Below are positions 56,327-64,000 of a stretch of DNA of 64,000 nucleotides, one piece after another. A program made the translations under genes and the position numbers. Positions within the stretch are counted from its first letter, which is position 1. Every line of letters begins with the position of its first letter. Source of the DNA: Peptoniphilus sp. GNH. GTDB lineage: Bacteria > Bacillota > Clostridia > Tissierellales > Peptoniphilaceae. The stretch spans positions 458,979 through 522,978 of the forward strand of contig CP089931.1 in NCBI GenBank assembly GCA_021307325.1, in the 5' to 3' direction. The notes beneath the pieces are model-generated. The model did not search any database. It was not told the DNA's origin and saw only the letters and a list, made by a program, of their open reading frames with translations.

Positions 56327-57632
56327 ATTTATTCAAAAAATTAGTTATAAAAATTATTGTAATCAGAATGGGACTTATATATTTAAGAGAAAGTGTCATC
56401 CAAATCTTTACAAATGGATTTTTAATATTTGCCGCTTCAACCAGTCTATCAATTCCCCAAACATAAGCCGAAAATATTGTTATTAAAAGACATCCTATTA
56501 CAAGAATATAATTGGATTCGAGTTTATCTAAAAAGTTAAACACAAAGTCATAGTTTATGGAAAAATAAGCTATAATCAAAACTATTATAGATGCAAAAAT
56601 CAAACTTTTGATTCTTGAAATTTTAAATTCCTCCATAAAAAGACCGACCACTGCTTCTAGAACTCCTACGCTTGATGTGAAAGCCGCTATATAAAATCCT
56701 ATATAAAATAAAATAGAAAAAATTCTGCCATAGGATATCATGTTAAAGGCACTTGGGAGAGATAAAAAAGTCAGCGCCACTCCTTCATTTGGCTCAAGTC
56801 CTGTTGAAAACACAATTGGTATAATCATAAGACCAGCAAGCACACCTGCAATTATAAGTGCCAAACATATAATGCTTGTAGATTTAAAAATTTTTTCTTT
56901 TGGATCTTTTATGTAAGAACCAAATACCATAGAGCCGAGCATGGCAAGCCCCAAGGCAAAAAATGCTTGTCCTAGACAAATAACAAGTGATGACAAGGTG
57001 AATTTAGAAAAATCAGGTTTAAATAAAAATTCTAATCCCTCCCTTGCTCCAGCCAAACTCAAAGAGTGGACTATTATAATCGCCATTATTGCAAATAACA
57101 AGGGCAGAAGTATTTTAGAAATTCTCTCAATGCCCTTTTGGATTCCAAATATAATTACAAGTCCATTTAATATTAAATTTGCAAAAAATAAGATGAATAC
57201 TTTGTTGTAATCTCCCCTGAAATTATTAAAATAATTTACAATACCCTCTGTGTTTAGATTTATAAAGTCACCATTTATAGAGGCAATGACATATTTCACT
57301 ATCCAGGCATAGATTGGAGCAGTATAGCCTAATATCAAAATTGCTGCAAGTGTGTGCAAATACCCTGCCATATACCACTTACTTTTGGGGCTTAGTTTTT
57401 TATAGGCTGAAATGGCTGTCTTTTGAGTGTTAAATCCTATCGTAACTTCTGCACACATAAGTGGAATTCCGATTAAGAGGATTATTAAAACATAGGTTAT
57501 TATAAATATAGCACCTCCATTTTCTCCTACTACATATGGAAAACGCCATAGGGAGCCTATGCCAAGTGCCAACCCGATTGCCACCAAGATAAATCCAAAT
57601 ACAGATGAGAATCCTTCCGTTTTTTTAGTCAT
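56325..57632 (-). CDS. Sodium-dependent transporter, NSS/SNF family
   Basis: A 435-residue protein with about eleven hydrophobic helices. GLALGIGSLWRFPYVVGENGG in TM1 contains the sodium-site residues of the LeuT fold; PLMCAEVTIGF and the intracellular helix pattern also fit. Substrate is probably an amino acid or related amine, but is not determined. It lies divergent from no gene and has its own promoter and terminator. Confidence 0.9.
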   Translation of the reverse strand: MTKKTEGFSSVFGFILVAIGLALGIGSLWRFPYVVGENGGAIFIITYVLIILLIGIPLMCAEVTIGFNTQKTAISAYKKLSPKSKWYMAGYLHTLAAILILGYTAPIYAWIVKYVIASINGDFINLNTEGIVNYFNNFRGDYNKVFILFFANLILNGLVIIFGIQKGIERISKILLPLLFAIMAIIIVHSLSLAGAREGLEFLFKPDFSKFTLSSLVICLGQAFFALGLAMLGSMVFGSYIKDPKEKIFKSTSIICLALIIAGVLAGLMIIPIVFSTGLEPNEGVALTFLSLPSAFNMISYGRIFSILFYIGFYIAAFTSSVGVLEAVVGLFMEEFKISRIKSLIFASIIVLIIAYFSINYDFVFNFLDKLESNYILVIGCLLITIFSAYVWGIDRLVEAANIKNPFVKIWMTLSLKYISPILITIIFITNFLNK

Positions 57633-57654
57633 GTATACCTCCTCAAGTTATTTA

Positions 57655-57683
57655 AGTATAGTCTATTTGCAAAATTTCTTCAA
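57655..57683 (-). promoter_or_regulatory. Promoter of the NSS transporter gene
   Basis: Minus strand TTGAAG (57678-57683), 17 bases, TATACT (57655-57660). Confidence 0.65.
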
Positions 57684-57711
57684 TTTTATTTAAACTCATA
57701 TTTTAAAATTA

Positions 57712-57745
57712 AAAAGATGACCCCCAATAACTTGATCATCTTCTT
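57712..57745 (-). terminator. Terminator of the liv operon
   Basis: Stem AAGATGA / TCATCTT (57714-57720 with 57735-57741) about 50 bases after livF, followed by a T-rich stretch on the minus strand. Confidence 0.6.
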
Positions 57746-57791
57746 AAAATACTTATATTTGATTTTATTTAAAATTATATATTTTAAAAAC

Positions 57792-58490
57792 CTATTCTCC
57801 AAGATATGCAGCTTTAAGACTAGCATCATTTTTTAAATCCTCAGCTTGTCCTTCATTTACTATTTTTCCTGTTTCGAGCACATAGGCCCTATCCGCTATT
57901 TCAAGTGCCAAGCCAGCATTTTGTTCCACAAGTAAGATGGTTGTTCCTTCTTTTTTTAGCTGTTCAATTACTTCAAAAATTTTCTCCACAAAAAGTGGTG
58001 ATAGACCCATGGAAGGTTCATCCAAGAGTAGAAGTTTTGGTCTTGTCATAAGGGCTCTTCCCATAGCAAGCATTTGTTGCTCTCCTCCTGAAAGAGTACC
58101 TGCTAATTGTTTTTTTCTTTCAAATAAAATTGGAAATCTTTCAAATATTCTTTCAAGGATTTCATCATCTACACGCTTATACATATATGAGCCCAGTAAA
58201 AGATTATCTTCTACTGTGAGTTTAGTAAAAATTCTTCTTCCTTCTGGCACTTGAGCTATTCCAAGAGAAGTTATGATATGAGCTTTTTCTTTAGAAATAT
58301 CCTTGCCCTTAAAAATAATGCTTCCACTTTTTATGGGAATTAGTCCTGAAATGCTCTGCAAGGTCGTAGTCTTTCCTGCTCCATTTGCTCCAATAAGGCA
58401 TACAGTTTCTCCTTCCTCAACCGAAAAACTTATTCCTTTTATCGCATGTATATTTCCATAGTATATATTTAAGTTTTCAACTTTAAGCAA
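57792..58490 (-). CDS. livF: Branched-chain amino acid ABC transporter ATPase LivF
   Basis: A protein of about 232 residues. Start set at a TTG ending at 58490 (MLKVENLNIYYG); the longer frame to 58580 lies inside livG. Walker A GANGAGKTTT, signature LSGGEQQML and Walker B LLLLDEPSMGLSP are of LivF type. It drives uptake with LivG as the two ATPase subunits. A GGGGG stretch before the TTG may be the ribosome site. Confidence 0.94.
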   Translation of the reverse strand: MLKVENLNIYYGNIHAIKGISFSVEEGETVCLIGANGAGKTTTLQSISGLIPIKSGSIIFKGKDISKEKAHIITSLGIAQVPEGRRIFTKLTVEDNLLLGSYMYKRVDDEILERIFERFPILFERKKQLAGTLSGGEQQMLAMGRALMTRPKLLLLDEPSMGLSPLFVEKIFEVIEQLKKEGTTILLVEQNAGLALEIADRAYVLETGKIVNEGQAEDLKNDASLKAAYLGE

Positions 58491-59265
58491 GACTGCCAGC
58501 CCCCTTTCCGAGATAGGCCTCAATAACTTTTTTATTATTAATAACTTCTCTAGGATCTCCTTCACAAAGCGGGCTACCATAATTTAAAACTAGAAGCTTT
58601 TCACATATTCCCAAGACCAATTTCATGTCATGTTCAATCAAAAGTATGGTCACATCAAATTTATCTCTTAGAAGTTTAATAGTTGCCATAAGCTCTTCTG
58701 TTTCTGTCGGATTCATGCCAGCTGCTGGCTCATCTAGTAAAAGTAATTTAGGTCTTGTAGCCATAGCCCTTGCGATTTCTAGTTTTCTCTGTTGACCATA
58801 AGCAAGGCTTTTTGCTGGTAAAGTAGAATATTTATCTAAGTCAAAAATCTTTAAAATTTCAAGAGCCCTTTCATTTGCAGAAATTTCTTCCTTCCAAAAT
58901 TTAGGCATTCTAAATGTTCCGCTTAGTATTCCATATGACATATAAGAATTGAGAGCTATCTTAACATTATTCAACACACTAAGATTGTCAAAAAGTCTAA
59001 TGTTTTGAAATGTTCTGGCAATACCCTTGTTTACTATTTTTGTAACTTCAAATCCATCAATCCTATCTCCATCTAGATAAATCTCTCCGCAGCTTGGCTT
59101 GTAGACTCCTGTTATAAGATTAAATGCGGTAGTCTTTCCTGCACCATTTGGTCCTATGAGGCCATAAAGCTGTCCTTTTTCTATTTTTAAATTGAAATCC
59201 CACACAGCCTTTAGTCCACCAAATTGGATACCTACATTTTTGCATTCCAAAACTAGATTAGTCAT
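58483..59265 (-). CDS. livG: Branched-chain amino acid ABC transporter ATPase LivG
   Basis: A protein of about 260 residues starting at the ATG ending at 59265 (MTNLVLECK), inside the end of livM, with GGGTGA upstream. Walker A GPNGAGKTTA, the LivG-typical FNLITGVYKPSCGEI and ARTFQNIRLF, SLAYGQQRKLEIARA as signature and LLLLDEPAAGMNP as Walker B. Partner of LivF. Confidence 0.94.
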   Translation of the reverse strand: MTNLVLECKNVGIQFGGLKAVWDFNLKIEKGQLYGLIGPNGAGKTTAFNLITGVYKPSCGEIYLDGDRIDGFEVTKIVNKGIARTFQNIRLFDNLSVLNNVKIALNSYMSYGILSGTFRMPKFWKEEISANERALEILKIFDLDKYSTLPAKSLAYGQQRKLEIARAMATRPKLLLLDEPAAGMNPTETEELMATIKLLRDKFDVTILLIEHDMKLVLGICEKLLVLNYGSPLCEGDPREVINNKKVIEAYLGKGAGSLA

Positions 59266-60256
59266 CGTCTTCACCCGCCTTTTCTTTTCGCTTGAACTTT
59301 TCATTTCCGTTGCTTACCAATCTGAGAACTTTAGAAAGCATAAATTCACGTCTTCCCAAAAGGCCTTCTGGTCTAAAAATCATCATAGCAATCAATACAA
59401 GCGAATATACAATCATCCTGTAACTTGAGAATGAACGCAAAAGTTCTGGAACGATTGTCAATATAGTTGAAGATATTACAGCTCCTGTAAAAGAACCCAT
59501 GCCACCCAAAACTACCATTACCAAAATATCAAAAGACTTGTTATAGTCAAACACCTTGGCGTCAATTACTCCTATGTTTTGTGCATAGATAGCTCCTGCA
59601 ATTCCAGCAAAAAAAGCTGATATCGCAAATGCCAAAGTCTTGTAATAAGTGGTGTTTACTCCAGATGCTTCCGAGGCTGTTTCATCTTCTCTAATTGCTA
59701 AAATGGCTCTGCCATGTCGTGAAGTCATGAAGCTATACATACAAAAAACACAGATGCAAGTTATGACATAAATCAAATCAAAGCTCTTCATCTTTGGTAT
59801 TCCACTTAGTCCCTGTGCTCCCCCAGTAAAGTCAAAATATTCAATCAAAACTCTTATTATTTCACCAAAAGCGAGAGTGACAATTGCCAAATAATCTCCC
59901 TTTAGCCTCAAGGCAGGTATACCAATTATTATTCCAACAAGGCAGGCTAAAATGCCTCCCAAAAATAGGGATATAATGTATCCAGTAAGTCCATGTACAA
60001 ATCCTGCTTTCATAAAAAGCGCCGCACCATAGGCTCCAATTGACATAAATCCTGCATGACCCAAGGTTATTTGCCCAAGGTTACCTACTGTAATATTTAA
60101 ACTAGTTGCAAGTATTATATTTATACAAACCAGTCTAAGAACTGTAAGGGCATAGCCATTTACAATTCCAATATTATTTAAAATCAAAATAATTCCATAT
60201 AAGGCAAGCAAAAGAATAAGAGTTATTATATACATTCCAATTTTTTGTTTTTTCAT
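59258..60256 (-). CDS. livM: Branched-chain amino acid ABC permease LivM
   Basis: A 332-residue permease with about eight helices. NLGQITLGHAGFMSIGAY, GDYLAIVTLAFGEI and GGMGSFTGAVISS are LivM features, the last being the ATPase-coupling region. Directly follows livH and overlaps livG. Confidence 0.94.
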   Translation of the reverse strand: MKKQKIGMYIITLILLLALYGIILILNNIGIVNGYALTVLRLVCINIILATSLNITVGNLGQITLGHAGFMSIGAYGAALFMKAGFVHGLTGYIISLFLGGILACLVGIIIGIPALRLKGDYLAIVTLAFGEIIRVLIEYFDFTGGAQGLSGIPKMKSFDLIYVITCICVFCMYSFMTSRHGRAILAIREDETASEASGVNTTYYKTLAFAISAFFAGIAGAIYAQNIGVIDAKVFDYNKSFDILVMVVLGGMGSFTGAVISSTILTIVPELLRSFSSYRMIVYSLVLIAMMIFRPEGLLGRREFMLSKVLRLVSNGNEKFKRKEKAGEDDD

Positions 60257-61144
60257 TTATACCTTCTCCCTCTCATTCTTTCCTAATAGACCAGCAGGTT
60301 TTACCAGAAGAACTATAATCAATATGCCAAAGACTATTGCATTTGCCAATCTACTTGAAATATAAGCTATTGTCAAGGCCTCTATTATGCCAATCAAAAG
60401 TCCTCCAAGCACCGCCCCTGGGATTAGTCCTATTCCACCTATTACAGCAGCTGTAAAAGCCTTTATCCCCAGCAAAGATCCCATTAGAGCTTGGGCTTGA
60501 GGATAGGCCCCCAGATATAAAACTGATGCCACGCCAGCCAAGGCTGATCCTATGGCAAATGTCAGAGTAAGGCTTGTATCTACATTTATTCCCACAAGTT
60601 CTGATGCTTTATAGTCCTCGCTCACAGCCATCATAGCCTTGCCCTGCTTTGTATTTTTCATAAAAAGTGTAAGTGAAAAAGTTAAAATTCCAGTCATTAA
60701 AATAGTTACTATGGTAACTATCGGTATTTCAAGTCCCAAAATTTTTATAGGAGGATATGGGAATATTGAAGGCACAGATTTTGCTCCAGCACCAAAAAGT
60801 TTCATAACTAAATTTTGTAGTAAAAGCGACACTCCTATGGCTGTTATTAAATTGGAAATCCTGGGAGAATTTCTCAAAGGCTTATAAGCAATTCTCTCAA
60901 TCAAAACTCCCAAAATAGTGCATACAATTATCGCTGGTATAAAAGACAACCAAAGAGGTAGACCCATATTGCTCAAAAATAAAATAATTGTAAATGCAGC
61001 TGTATATGACCCCACCATTATAATTTCTCCGTGAGCAAAATTAATAAGCAGAGCAATCCCATAAACCATGGTATAGCCAAGAGCAACAAGGGCATATATG
61101 GACCCTAGTTGTAAGCCATTAAAAATCTGAAGTATAAAATCCAT
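60257..61144 (-). CDS. livH: Branched-chain amino acid ABC permease LivH
   Basis: A 295-residue permease with about eight helices: NGLQLGSIYALVALGYTMVYGI and LINFAHGEI at the N-terminus and AVIGGIGLIPGAVLGGL near the end are LivH marks. It forms the transmembrane channel with LivM. A hairpin precedes it on the transcript. Confidence 0.95.
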   Translation of the reverse strand: MDFILQIFNGLQLGSIYALVALGYTMVYGIALLINFAHGEIIMVGSYTAAFTIILFLSNMGLPLWLSFIPAIIVCTILGVLIERIAYKPLRNSPRISNLITAIGVSLLLQNLVMKLFGAGAKSVPSIFPYPPIKILGLEIPIVTIVTILMTGILTFSLTLFMKNTKQGKAMMAVSEDYKASELVGINVDTSLTLTFAIGSALAGVASVLYLGAYPQAQALMGSLLGIKAFTAAVIGGIGLIPGAVLGGLLIGIIEALTIAYISSRLANAIVFGILIIVLLVKPAGLLGKNEREKV

Positions 61145-61177
61145 TTAAGCTATTCCCACCTTTCTTTTTAAAAATAT

Positions 61178-61200
61178 AAGGCGGCCACACAAGCCGCCGT
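61178..61200 (-). terminator. Hairpin between livK and livH
   Basis: Minus strand GGCGGC TTGTGTG GCCGCC then TTATATTTTT. It may reduce transcription of the permease and ATPase genes relative to the binding protein, a common arrangement for ABC importers. Confidence 0.7.
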
Positions 61201-61205
61201 TATAA

Positions 61206-62372
61206 TTATTCAGCTCCTACATATGAATCCAAAATATATTGACCATCTTGAATTTTCATTATTGCACACGATTTAATAGGATTGTTATTTTCTCCAAACT
61301 TCAAAGAACCAGTAACTCCTTCAATTTCAACTTTTTTAAGAGCTTCAACTACATCCTTATAGTCCATGGACTTTGTGTTTTCGAATGCGTTTTTATAAGC
61401 ATAAATCGCATCATATCCTAAAGCTGAAAAAGCAGAAGGATCTTCGCCATACTTAGATTTATAATTGTCTACAAAGTTTTTGACAACTTCTTTAGTGTCT
61501 TTTACTGAATAGTGATTAGTGAAATAGATTCCATCTAAGCTTGATTCTTCGCCCTTTGCTACAACGCCAAGCACTCCATCCCATCCATCAGGACCTATTA
61601 TAGTTGATTTTAGTCCTAGGTCTCTTGCTTGTCTTACAACAACAATGTTATTTTCATAATAATCGGAAATCAAAAGTACATCAGGATTTTTGCTCTTAAT
61701 ATTGGTTAACTGTGCCTTGAAATCTTTATCAGAACTTCCATATCCTTCGTCTGCCAAGACTTCAAGTCCTTTTTCCTTGCAGCTTGAAATGAACTTATCT
61801 GAAACTCCATTTGAATAGTCTGACGAATTATTCCTCAAAACAGCAACAGTCTTTGCTCCTAGCTTTCCTGATGCAAAATTAGCAAGCAAAAGTCCTTGCA
61901 TTGGGTCAGTAAAACATATTCTAAATACATTTCCATTTCCTTCGGTAATAGACTCCATAGTTCCTGTCGGTGTTACTACTGGTATTCCATCATTTACAGA
62001 ATTTTCAGCTACTGCCAAGGCTGGCTTTGAAGTTATAGGTCCTACTATGCCATTTACTCCACTTTCAACAAATTTCGAATAGACATTCATGGCTTCGGTT
62101 GAGTCTCCCTTGTCATCTTCGGAAATATATTCAATTTTCTTTCCGTTGATTCCACCATTTTCGTTTATTTCTTCTACTGCCATCTTAATTCCATTTTCAG
62201 TAGAGTTACCATAATTGGCAACAGGTCCACTTTTTGGAATTATACCTCCAAGTTTTATAACCTCACTTGAATCTGCACTCGCCTCTTGTTTTTTCTCTCC
62301 TGCATTATTGCTTGTGCCGCATCCTGAAAGTAACAGAAGTGCGGATAGCAAAACCACTAACTTTTTTTTCAT
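61206..62372 (-). CDS. livK: Branched-chain amino acid-binding lipoprotein LivK
   Basis: A protein of about 388 residues with a lipoprotein signal (LLLSGC, lipidated Cys at about 18) and two periplasmic-binding-protein lobes of the Leu/Ile/Val type: KLGGIIPKSGPVANYG, AVEEINENGGINGKKI, GVNGIVGPITS and DAIYAYKNAFE. It delivers ligand to LivHM outside the cell. Start at the ATG ending at 62372 because GGGAGAG lies about seven bases upstream; an ATG at 62378 lies right on that site. Confidence 0.95.
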   Translation of the reverse strand: MKKKLVVLLSALLLLSGCGTSNNAGEKKQEASADSSEVIKLGGIIPKSGPVANYGNSTENGIKMAVEEINENGGINGKKIEYISEDDKGDSTEAMNVYSKFVESGVNGIVGPITSKPALAVAENSVNDGIPVVTPTGTMESITEGNGNVFRICFTDPMQGLLLANFASGKLGAKTVAVLRNNSSDYSNGVSDKFISSCKEKGLEVLADEGYGSSDKDFKAQLTNIKSKNPDVLLISDYYENNIVVVRQARDLGLKSTIIGPDGWDGVLGVVAKGEESSLDGIYFTNHYSVKDTKEVVKNFVDNYKSKYGEDPSAFSALGYDAIYAYKNAFENTKSMDYKDVVEALKKVEIEGVTGSLKFGENNNPIKSCAIMKIQDGQYILDSYVGAE

Positions 62373-62403
62373 CTTCATCTCTCCCTTAAAAAATATTTTT
62401 TAT

Positions 62404-62431
62404 ATTATATCACCATTTATCAAAATAGCAA
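62404..62431 (-). promoter_or_regulatory. liv operon promoter; rest of the 311-base gap empty
   Basis: Minus strand TTGCTA (62426-62431), 16 bases, TATAAT (62404-62409), about 25 bases before livK. The rest of the gap (62432-62630) is very AT-rich and shows no gene. Confidence 0.6.
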
Positions 62432-62637
62432 AATAAATTTATTTTTTGACTTAATATATTAATTATATTCATTAAATTTATTAACTAAAATATCTGCGTA
62501 ATTCGTTTTTTCTCTAAAATTATTAATATATTTTCTATTTATCCTTTAATTAATTGTTTTAAATAGTTATAAAATTTATTTTTAAAGTTTTTTCGAATCA
62601 AAGAATTATTTTTTAAAAAGGATAAGACTTGTTGCAA

Positions 62638-62672
62638 TAAAAAAAGGCTTAATTTAATAAGCCCTTTTAAAA
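62638..62672 (-). terminator. Terminator of the nucleoside-type permease operon
   Basis: Stem AAAGGGCTTA / TAAGCCTTT with a short AT loop, then TTTTTATTG on the minus strand. Confidence 0.8.
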
Positions 62673-62689
62673 AATAAATATCTATTATC

Positions 62690-63616
62690 CTACTTAGCCC
62701 TTTGATAAGGCTTGCCATCTGCTGACGGTGCCTTTGATCCTTTTACAAAGGCAATAAGAACGATTAATGTAATTGCATAAGGAATCATAGAAAGTAGATT
62801 TGCATCTATATTCATTCCTACAGATCCTAAGTACACGGAAAGTCCTTGAGCTGCTCCAAATAGCAGACATGCAAGCATAGCTCCCTGCGGTTTCCATCCT
62901 CCAAAAATTACTGCTGCCAAAGCTATAAATCCTTGGCCAGATATCAATGTTTCTCTAAATGATGAAACAATTGCAAGAGACATAGACGCTCCGCCTAGTC
63001 CAGCTAGAAATCCCGATGCCAGAACACAAATATATTTTATAAAATATACATTTATTCCCAAGGTTTCAGCAGCTTCTGGATGTTCTCCGACTGATCTTAT
63101 TCTCAAGCCAAGTCTTGTCTTATAAAGTAAAAACCAAACCAATAGAACTAAGATGAAAACCAGATACACCGTAGGATATTGATTCAAAATTGATCCTACT
63201 ACTGAGCCATCTGGAAATACATCTTTAAACATTATTTGCATTTTTGATTCAAAAGGTATCGGCTTAGACATAGCTGCTCCTTCAAAGAACAATCTACATA
63301 AAAGCAATGATAAACCTGGTCCTATCAAGTTCAAAGCTATACCAGATACAACATGATCTGCTTGAAATGAAACAGTCGCGATTGCATGGAGTAAAGACAT
63401 GGCGCAACCTGCCAAGCCACCTGCTAAAAAAGCTATCCAAGGATTTCCTACATAAAATCCAACTATAGAAGCAGTAACTGCTCCAACAGACATCATACCT
63501 TCAAGGCCTATGTTTACAATTCCTGCATTTTCACTCAAAACGCCGCCTAAAGCTGTAAAAATTAAAGGTGTCGAATAAAGAAGAGTTATACTCAAAATTA
63601 TAGCTATATTATTCAT
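62690..63616 (-). CDS. ABC permease, nucleoside/simple sugar type (NupQ/YufQ-like)
   Basis: A 308-residue permease with eight or more helices. TPLIFTALGGVLSENAGIVNIGLEGMM at the N-terminus and GQGFIALAAVIFGGWKPQGAMLACLLFG are of the second permease of BmpA/NupOPQ-type systems, which import nucleosides in several Gram-positive bacteria. It overlaps the preceding permease by four bases. The ATPase and binding protein must lie beyond the right window edge. Confidence 0.9.
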   Translation of the reverse strand: MNNIAIILSITLLYSTPLIFTALGGVLSENAGIVNIGLEGMMSVGAVTASIVGFYVGNPWIAFLAGGLAGCAMSLLHAIATVSFQADHVVSGIALNLIGPGLSLLLCRLFFEGAAMSKPIPFESKMQIMFKDVFPDGSVVGSILNQYPTVYLVFILVLLVWFLLYKTRLGLRIRSVGEHPEAAETLGINVYFIKYICVLASGFLAGLGGASMSLAIVSSFRETLISGQGFIALAAVIFGGWKPQGAMLACLLFGAAQGLSVYLGSVGMNIDANLLSMIPYAITLIVLIAFVKGSKAPSADGKPYQRAK

Positions 63617-64000
63617 TTATTTTCCCCCTTAGCAGCTTTTTTTGAAAAAATTCCTTTTATTATATCCAAAAGATTTGGCATAGAAATTGAAAATACAATC
63701 AAGCCTATTACTACTTTTGTAATTTCCGAATAAGTTCCTGGAAGTGTAGTAAGCTTAGTTCCACCATAGTTAAGTCCGGCAAATAGAAGTCCTGCTGGTA
63801 TACACAATATAGGATTATTGGCAGCAATAAGTGAAACTGCCATACCATTAAATCCATATCCCAATTGTCCTCCCATTTGAACCAAGCTCAAAGAAACTCC
63901 TTGCATCATACAAGCTCCAGCAAGTCCAGAAATTGCGCCAGATATTGTCATGGTAACAACTGTGGATTTTTTGATATCTATCCCACCATATTCTGCGGCG
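63613..64000 (-). CDS. ABC permease, nucleoside/simple sugar type (NupP/YufP-like), C-terminal part cut by window edge
   Basis: The frame stays open to the window end; the visible 128 residues are the C-terminal part: AAEYGGIDIKKSTVVTMTISGAISGLAGACMMQG, then GYGFNGMAVSLIAANNPILCI and PNLLDIIKGIF near the stop. The AAEYGGI segment is typical of the NupP-type first permease. An internal ATG at 63951 is not the true start. It precedes the second permease in one operon. Confidence 0.88.
   Translation of the reverse strand, partial: AAEYGGIDIKKSTVVTMTISGAISGLAGACMMQGVSLSLVQMGGQLGYGFNGMAVSLIAANNPILCIPAGLLFAGLNYGGTKLTTLPGTYSEITKVVIGLIVFSISMPNLLDIIKGIFSKKAAKGENK

Overview
The window comes from an AT-rich (about one third G+C by eye), low-GC Gram-positive bacterium of the Firmicutes. 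Gene content and style suggest an anaerobic member of the Clostridia/Tissierellia (Peptoniphilaceae-like). The support is rubrerythrin, a SufBCD-type Fe-S system, a c-di-AMP operon (cdaA-cdaR), a glpX-type FBPase, a T-box-controlled valS, strong AGGAGG ribosome binding sites and frequent TTG/GTG starts. The genus is inferred from gene order and protein style, not proven. Almost all chromosomal genes lie on the minus strand.

Layout by region. 1-2.5 kb: sufC-sufB-sufD operon (sufD cut by the window edge). 2.5-6.4 kb: four prepilin-like or pilus-accessory genes, a PilO/GspM-like membrane protein, an SGNH hydrolase and a TrpR-like regulator. 6.4-10.2 kb: rubrerythrin, then rpmE-DUF1385-prmC-prfA. 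10.2-17.8 kb: FHA-ftsW/rodA-PBP-ispD-ispF-transaldolase-glpX-rho. 17.9-18.7 kb: the plus-strand pair recX and a GIY-YIG gene. 18.7-22.5 kb: response regulator, histidine kinase, lipoprotein and small membrane protein. 22.6-26.7 kb: DUF5317-cdaA-cdaR-guaB. 40.5-48.4 kb: plsX-acpP-rnc-radical SAM-smc-ftsY. 48.4-55.4 kb: valS with its T-box, then amidohydrolase-trpS-pepF. 55.5-56.2 kb: rpsD on the plus strand. 56.3-57.6 kb: an NSS-family transporter. 57.8-62.4 kb: a complete branched-chain amino acid ABC transporter (livKHMGF). 62.7-64 kb: two nucleoside/sugar-type ABC permeases, the last one cut by the window edge.

The unusual part is an accessory island of about 12.8 kb (27.58-40.38 kb) inserted between the cdaA operon promoter and ftsY, with an IS200-type insertion sequence directly abutting its left end. 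The island is bounded by an imperfect inverted repeat of about 40 bp. Its minus-strand arm encodes a large serine recombinase, a TnpW-like small protein, a lone HK97-type major capsid protein (no portal, terminase or protease), two small unknown proteins and a P4/NrS-1-type primase-helicase. Between these genes lie a compact structured RNA candidate and two copies of a long inverted repeat. A 0.75-kb non-coding segment of tandem repeats, phased at about 107 bp, separates this arm from a plus-strand defence arm. The defence arm holds a small Cro-like regulator, two adenine methyltransferases that look like the two halves of M.FokI, a full-length FokI-like type IIS restriction endonuclease, and an OLD-family ATPase/TOPRIM nuclease. 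The element looks like a satellite or transposon that replicates itself, encodes its own shell protein and carries a FokI-type restriction system. This combination is the most interesting content of the window.
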